DNA of 64,000 nt from Peptococcaceae bacterium CEB3 (lineage in GTDB: Bacteria; Bacillota; Desulfitobacteriia; Desulfitobacteriales; Desulfitobacteriaceae), in NCBI GenBank assembly GCA_001029295.1, contig LDXJ01000044.1, forward strand, positions 1 to 64,000, given 5' to 3'. This document shows, in pieces, positions 60,292 to 64,000 of this stretch; position 1 is the first letter of the stretch, and each line of letters starts with the position of its first letter. The notes below the pieces were generated by a model. The model saw only the letters and a program-made list of their open reading frames with translations, was not told where the DNA came from and made no database searches. Position numbers and translations under genes: made by a program.

Positions 60292-62112
60292 ATGCATGCA
60301 CTTTATCTCGTGATTGCGGCGGCCTGTGTCTTGCTCATTGGCTATCGTCTCTACGGGACCTTCATGGCCTCCAAAGTGCTGGCTGTCGACCCGCGCATCG
60401 TGACACCCGCCAAGCGTTTGGAAGACGGACATGACTATGTCCCGACCAATCGCTGGGTGGTTTTTGGTCACCATTTCGCGGCCATCGCGGCGGCCGGGCC
60501 GTTGGTGGGACCGGTCCTGGCCGCTCAATTCGGTTACCTGCCCGGGGCCTTGTGGATTCTGATTGGCGGCGTTCTCGGCGGAGCGGTCCATGATATGGTG
60601 GTCCTGTTCGCATCCATTCGCCATGACGGGGCGTCCCTGCCGCAGATTGCCAAGAAAGAGATCGGGCCTGTCACCGGGGTAGCCGCTTCCTTTGCGGTCT
60701 TATTTATCTTGCTCATCACGATGGCAGGTTTGTCGATCGTGATCGTTAACGCCCTGAACACCAACCCGTGGGGTGCCTTTACGGTCGGTATGACGATTCC
60801 GATTGCACTTTTTATCGGCATCTATATGCGCTTTTTGCGGCCGGGCAAACTGGGGGAGGCCTCCCTCATCGGGGTTGTGCTCATTCTCCTCGCTGTCGCT
60901 TTGGGTCCCATGATCAAAAATTCCGGCCTTGCTTTTTTCTTTAATTACAGTTCTAAAGCGATCGAAATCGCCTTGCCGGTCTACGCCTTTATCGCGGCTG
61001 CTCTGCCGGTCTGGCTGCTCCTGGCCCCCCGCGATTACTTGAGTTCCTACCTGAAGATTGGGACCATCGGGGCTTTGGCGATTGGAATTATCGCCGTAAA
61101 TCCGGTGCTTAATATGCCGCCCATCACAAAGTTTGTCAACGGCGGCGGCCCGATCATCGCCGGCAAGGTTTGGCCTTTCGTCTTCATTACGATTGCCTGT
61201 GGTGCCATGTCGGGATTCCATAGCCTGATTGCGGCCGGGACCACGCCCAAGATGCTGGAGAGTGAAAAAGACATTAAGATCGTCGGTTTCGGGGCCATGT
61301 TGATGGAATCCTTCGTGGCGATCATGGCCTTGATTGCCGCTTCCGTGCTCCCCGTCGGCGACTATTTTGCCATTAATACCATGCCGGCGGTCTTTGCGCA
61401 CTTGGGCATGCATGTGGACAAACTCCCCATGCTTTCACACCTGATCGGGGTGAATGTGGCCGGCCGTCCCGGCGGAGCCGTGTCTCTCGCTGTTGGCATG
61501 TCTTACGTCTTCAGCAGTGTTCCGGGACTCAGCCACCTCGTCGCCTATTGGTACCAGTTTGCCATTATGTTTGAGGCCGTGTTCATCCTCACGGCGGTTG
61601 ATGCCGGCACGCGGGCGGCCCGCTACGTGGTTCAGGATATGATCGGGGTCGTGATCAAACCGTTTAAGAAGATCAACTGGTGGCCGGGGGCCATTATCAG
61701 TGCGGCGCTCGTTTCCTTTGGCTGGGGTTACCTCCTTTACGGAGGGAATATTTCCACGGTCTGGCCGCTCTTCGGGGTTTCCAATCAACTCTTGGCCTCG
61801 TTAGCCATGGTTGTGGGTACCACGGTTATCCTGAAAAGCACGGGGAGAATTGCCTACGCGCTGACGACTTTCATTCCCTTCGTTTTCCTGTTTATCACGA
61901 CGCTGGATGCTTCCTACTTCAATGTTACGAAAGTTTACCTGCCTCAGCACATGATCCTTAATACGGTTCTTTCCGTGATTATGACGGTTCTGGCCCTGGT
62001 CATTGTGGTGGACGCGGTGATCAAGTGGAGCGGTCTTCTGCGGGACCGTAAAACTCTGCAGGCGCAGAAAGTCCGGCACCAGGCGATGGTGCGTGAACTG
62101 GCGGCCAAATAG
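60292..62112 (+). CDS. cstA: CstA-family carbon starvation/pyruvate transporter
   Basis: This 606-residue polytopic permease (about 15-16 spans) matches CstA/BtsT, peptide or pyruvate:proton symporters induced on carbon limitation. Family blocks seen include DGHDYVPTNRWVVFGHHFAAIAAAGPLVGP, GGVLGGAVHDMVVLF, GAMSGFHSLIAAGTTPKML and FGVSNQLLASLAM. AAAGGGGG lies before the ATG. It is placed after the LytS/LytT genes behind its own promoter region, as in species where LytTR systems switch on pyruvate transporters. A TATGAT -10 is visible at 60253-60258, without a good -35. Confidence 0.94.
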   Translation: MHALYLVIAAACVLLIGYRLYGTFMASKVLAVDPRIVTPAKRLEDGHDYVPTNRWVVFGHHFAAIAAAGPLVGPVLAAQFGYLPGALWILIGGVLGGAVHDMVVLFASIRHDGASLPQIAKKEIGPVTGVAASFAVLFILLITMAGLSIVIVNALNTNPWGAFTVGMTIPIALFIGIYMRFLRPGKLGEASLIGVVLILLAVALGPMIKNSGLAFFFNYSSKAIEIALPVYAFIAAALPVWLLLAPRDYLSSYLKIGTIGALAIGIIAVNPVLNMPPITKFVNGGGPIIAGKVWPFVFITIACGAMSGFHSLIAAGTTPKMLESEKDIKIVGFGAMLMESFVAIMALIAASVLPVGDYFAINTMPAVFAHLGMHVDKLPMLSHLIGVNVAGRPGGAVSLAVGMSYVFSSVPGLSHLVAYWYQFAIMFEAVFILTAVDAGTRAARYVVQDMIGVVIKPFKKINWWPGAIISAALVSFGWGYLLYGGNISTVWPLFGVSNQLLASLAMVVGTTVILKSTGRIAYALTTFIPFVFLFITTLDASYFNVTKVYLPQHMILNTVLSVIMTVLALVIVVDAVIKWSGLLRDRKTLQAQKVRHQAMVRELAAK

Positions 62113-62257
62113 ACCAGCTTGGCTGTGGTAAACCATGGAGGTAAGGGAGGCGGGTTTCTCCCGTCCAGGTCGGGCGAACCCCGGAGGTTTCATTCCGCCG
62201 CCCGGCAGCCCTTGTTCCCCTTGGCGGGGCTCAAAGAGTATCGGGAGGTGAGAAAGG

Positions 62258-62563
62258 ATGTGGACGATTTCGCCTGAAGCGCTGGCCTATCTCCGGAAGA
62301 GCGGGTCCGCGAGCTTAACGGTGGACCAGCCGCTAATCGTGGATGGATGCTGTCTGCAAATATCGGAACCGCCCGCGGTCTATTTGGGGGAACCCAAACC
62401 CGCGTCGGGTAAAAAGAGAAGCCCGGGGTCGTACACTGCCCTCGAAGTACACGGGATCAAGCTCCACGTCCCTTCCCATTTGAGCAGACTGGATCTCATC
62501 ATTGACCTCACTCGCTTTTTCCGAAGAGAGAAGCTGGTGGTAGAGGGCTGGAACCTGGTCTAG
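62258..62563 (+). CDS. CC/Se-motif family protein (Cys form)
   Basis: This 101-residue protein resembles the small CC/Se-motif family of Firmicutes, in which some members have selenocysteine in the GCU/GCC position. Here the motif reads DGCCLQ (about residues 30-35), so it is a cysteine-only homologue. The rest is typical: an N-terminal SPEALAYLRKSG helix, PAVYLGEPK, and a VHGIKLHVPSHL strand. Function is not known; a redox role is guessed from the vicinal cysteines. GGGAGGTGAGAAAGG precedes the ATG. Its stop codon lies in a 12-bp duplication (GAACCTGGTCTA/GAACCTGATCAG). Confidence 0.6.
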   Translation: MWTISPEALAYLRKSGSASLTVDQPLIVDGCCLQISEPPAVYLGEPKPASGKKRSPGSYTALEVHGIKLHVPSHLSRLDLIIDLTRFFRREKLVVEGWNLV

Positions 62564-62650
62564 AACCTGATCAGGGGCTTCGAGAAGCCGGTGCGGAATG
62601 TCTGGAATCTGTTATGAGGCTTCAGGAAGCAGAAGTCCTACGCATGGACT

Positions 62651-62696
62651 AAAAAAGAGAGCCGCTCGGCCCAATGGGGCTGAAACGGCTCTCTTG
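62651..62696 (-). terminator. Terminator for the minus-strand metallo-hydrolase transcript
   Basis: AGAGAGCCG and CGGCTCTCT flank a 24-base imperfectly paired loop. On the minus strand the stem is followed by TTTTTTAG (62656-62649), so it stops transcripts coming from 62851. On the plus strand there is only a weak T-run. Confidence 0.7.
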
Positions 62697-62850
62697 CAAG
62701 TGATTAGGTGTGTGTGTGGTTAGGTGCTTTGGGAACGTAATGAAGAGGGAGAAGAGGGAATAGAAGTTTGTTCTGCATTGCGAAGCCTTTCCCGTTTTCG
62801 GAGAGGTTTCTTTTTTGCTTCTGATTCAGCAGCATCAGGGTTGCACCGGA

Positions 62851-63498
62851 TTATTTTCCCGGCGCGGAAAACTCTAAGACGACGACTTCTTGAGTTTGGG
62901 GCAGTACAGCCCTATTGATTTCCAGAATTTTAGCCTTTTTGACTTGGGTAAAATGTTGCAGAAAATCATTGACTCCGGCGATGGGGAGAGTGACAGTCTC
63001 ATTTGGCTTATAGTGCATAGGCAAAATGACTTTGGGATTGAGCTGTCGCACGGTCTCATAGGCTTGGCCGGCGTCAATTGTGTAGAACCCGCCTACCGGG
63101 ATACAGATGATGTCCACCGATCCTATCTCCTGGCGCTGTTCCGGTGTGAGCAGGTGACCGAGGTCGCCCAGGTGGACGACACGGACTCCATCCAAGGTAA
63201 AGGCAAAAATTGTGTTCTGACCGCGTTTTGCCCCTTGTTCAGCGTCATGGAAAGTGGCTGTCCCCTGAAAGGTCAAGCCTGCCACCGTATGCCGACCGGG
63301 GCCCTCGACGACTTGCGGTTTGCCTGGAAGCACTTGAACGGCGTCGTGATCGAAATGATGGTGACTGATTGTGACGACGTCCGTCTCCGCCTGGGGTGTG
63401 GGATAACCCACGCTTTGGTCAAAAGGGTCTGTGAGCACCCTCACGCCTTCTTGGCCTGTGAACAGAAAACAGGAATGTCCAAGCCAGCGAATTTCCAA
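62851..63498 (-). CDS. Metallo-beta-lactamase-fold hydrolase (UlaG/YtkL type)
   Basis: This 215-residue soluble metal-dependent hydrolase has the motif HHHFDHD near residue 47 and a later HLGDLGH. A third ligand region is LPMHYKP. It resembles the stand-alone UlaG-like group of unknown substrate. TTG 63498 is preferred as start: GAGGTGAG sits just before it and the protein then begins MEIRWLGHSCF, as in relatives. GTG 63507 would overlap the ribosome site. Confidence 0.85.
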   Translation of the reverse strand: MEIRWLGHSCFLFTGQEGVRVLTDPFDQSVGYPTPQAETDVVTISHHHFDHDAVQVLPGKPQVVEGPGRHTVAGLTFQGTATFHDAEQGAKRGQNTIFAFTLDGVRVVHLGDLGHLLTPEQRQEIGSVDIICIPVGGFYTIDAGQAYETVRQLNPKVILPMHYKPNETVTLPIAGVNDFLQHFTQVKKAKILEINRAVLPQTQEVVVLEFSAPGK

Positions 63499-63760
63499 CG
63501 TTCTCACCTCATTTTTTGAAAATTGTCCTCATTCATTATATAACAAGCGGAAGAGTATGCAAGTTTTCGGCAAGGCGGGAACAGGGTCTCGTCAAGGTTA
63601 ATGAGCGAGTGTTGCAAGCGCTTAGCGGAATTTTTACTATCTGTGAAGAGAGGTTGCGGCCCGCAAGCATAAATCCCACGTGAAAGGCGAAACCTAGAGG
63701 CAGGATGTTGTGTTCCCAAATTCTGAACGATTAACGATTAAGGAGAAAGGTTGGAAGAAA

Positions 63761-64000
63761 ATGAGCAATTTGAAATGTGAGGCCGTCCGCTGCGCTTATA
63801 ATACGGACCGGTTCTGCAGTGCCAACGAAATCGAAGTTCAGGGCGGCAACACCCTGAGGGGGCGTTCTACCTACTGCGGAACGTTTGAAGAACGGGATCA
63901 AGCCGGCGGCATGAAAGAAATGAGCCAATTGAGCCAAACGGATCTGAGCGATCTTGCCGGTACGGGTTTGGATCCGGTCGTCGCCTGCAACGCCGAAAAC
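63761..64000 (+). CDS. DUF1540 domain protein (partial, runs off window)
   Basis: The frame opens at ATG 63761 and is still open at the window end after 80 codons. Residues 1-45 match DUF1540, a small Cys-rich module (KCEAVRCAYNTDRFCSANEI...TYCGTFE) with four cysteines likely to bind a metal. A second copy may begin near the edge (VVACNAEN), since two-copy members are common. AAGGAG lies 15 bases ahead, with GGTTGGA closer. Function is unknown; such proteins are frequent in spore-formers. Confidence 0.8.
   Translation, partial: MSNLKCEAVRCAYNTDRFCSANEIEVQGGNTLRGRSTYCGTFEERDQAGGMKEMSQLSQTDLSDLAGTGLDPVVACNAEN

Overview
The window reads as chromosome of an anaerobic, spore-forming, moderately GC-rich Firmicute. 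The best match by gene content is a Peptococcaceae/Desulfitobacterium-like clostridium. The signs are a SpoVB-type flippase, corrinoid methyltransferase parts, a complete run of lysine-fermentation genes, a large 2-hydroxyacyl-CoA dehydratase activase, LexA-type boxes of the Gram-positive kind, and frequent GTG/TTG starts behind strong GGAGG-type ribosome sites. Genus assignment is inference only.

Layout. (1) 1-938: left part of an IS3-family element (orfA plus the start of orfB, minus strand). It abuts and appears to have beheaded a GH16 glycan hydrolase (945-2495). (2) 2522-9070: an AT-richer block with a sugar ABC importer (binding lipoprotein, two permeases, no ATPase), a corrinoid protein, a mutarotase-like protein and a UroD-family methyltransferase. 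(3) 9140-14184: the Leloir genes galT, galK, galE and a ROK regulator. Blocks 1-3 could together degrade a methylated galactan: cut, import, remove the methyl group through cobalamin, then feed galactose to the Leloir pathway. (4) 14181-24093: spoVB, isoaspartyl dipeptidase, an EF-G-like GTPase and a 1424-residue dehydratase activase. (5) 24116-32709: a PucR regulator, a 6 x 16-bp repeat array and the lysine fermentation cluster kdd - kamB-like - kamDE (fused) - kal - kce.

(6) 32752-38885: MFS transporter, small membrane protein, a repeat-built coiled-coil protein, yjdF with its candidate riboswitch, tRNA-Trp, a PHP phosphoesterase and a BON-domain protein. (7) 38904-43781: two LexA-like boxes in front of a palm-less Y-family (ImuB-like) protein and a DnaE-type polymerase, i.e. 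a putative SOS mutasome. (8) 44018-48140: YdjM-like membrane protein, an unclassified structured RNA, a nitroreductase, an FtsK-like protein that has the membrane anchor and gamma domain but no motor, and an ACT-domain gene fragment. (9) 48475-57429: one giant GT84/GH94 cyclic-glucan-synthase-type gene. (10) 57659-62112: LytS/LytT two-component system and the CstA-type transporter it probably controls. (11) 62258-64000: a CC/Se-motif protein, a metallo-hydrolase and the start of a DUF1540 protein.

A recurring oddity is short, diverged tandem duplication. It occurs between genes, around stop codons, next to ribosome sites, and as low-complexity inserts inside otherwise conserved enzymes (galK, kamDE, dnaE, ftsK-like, GT84).
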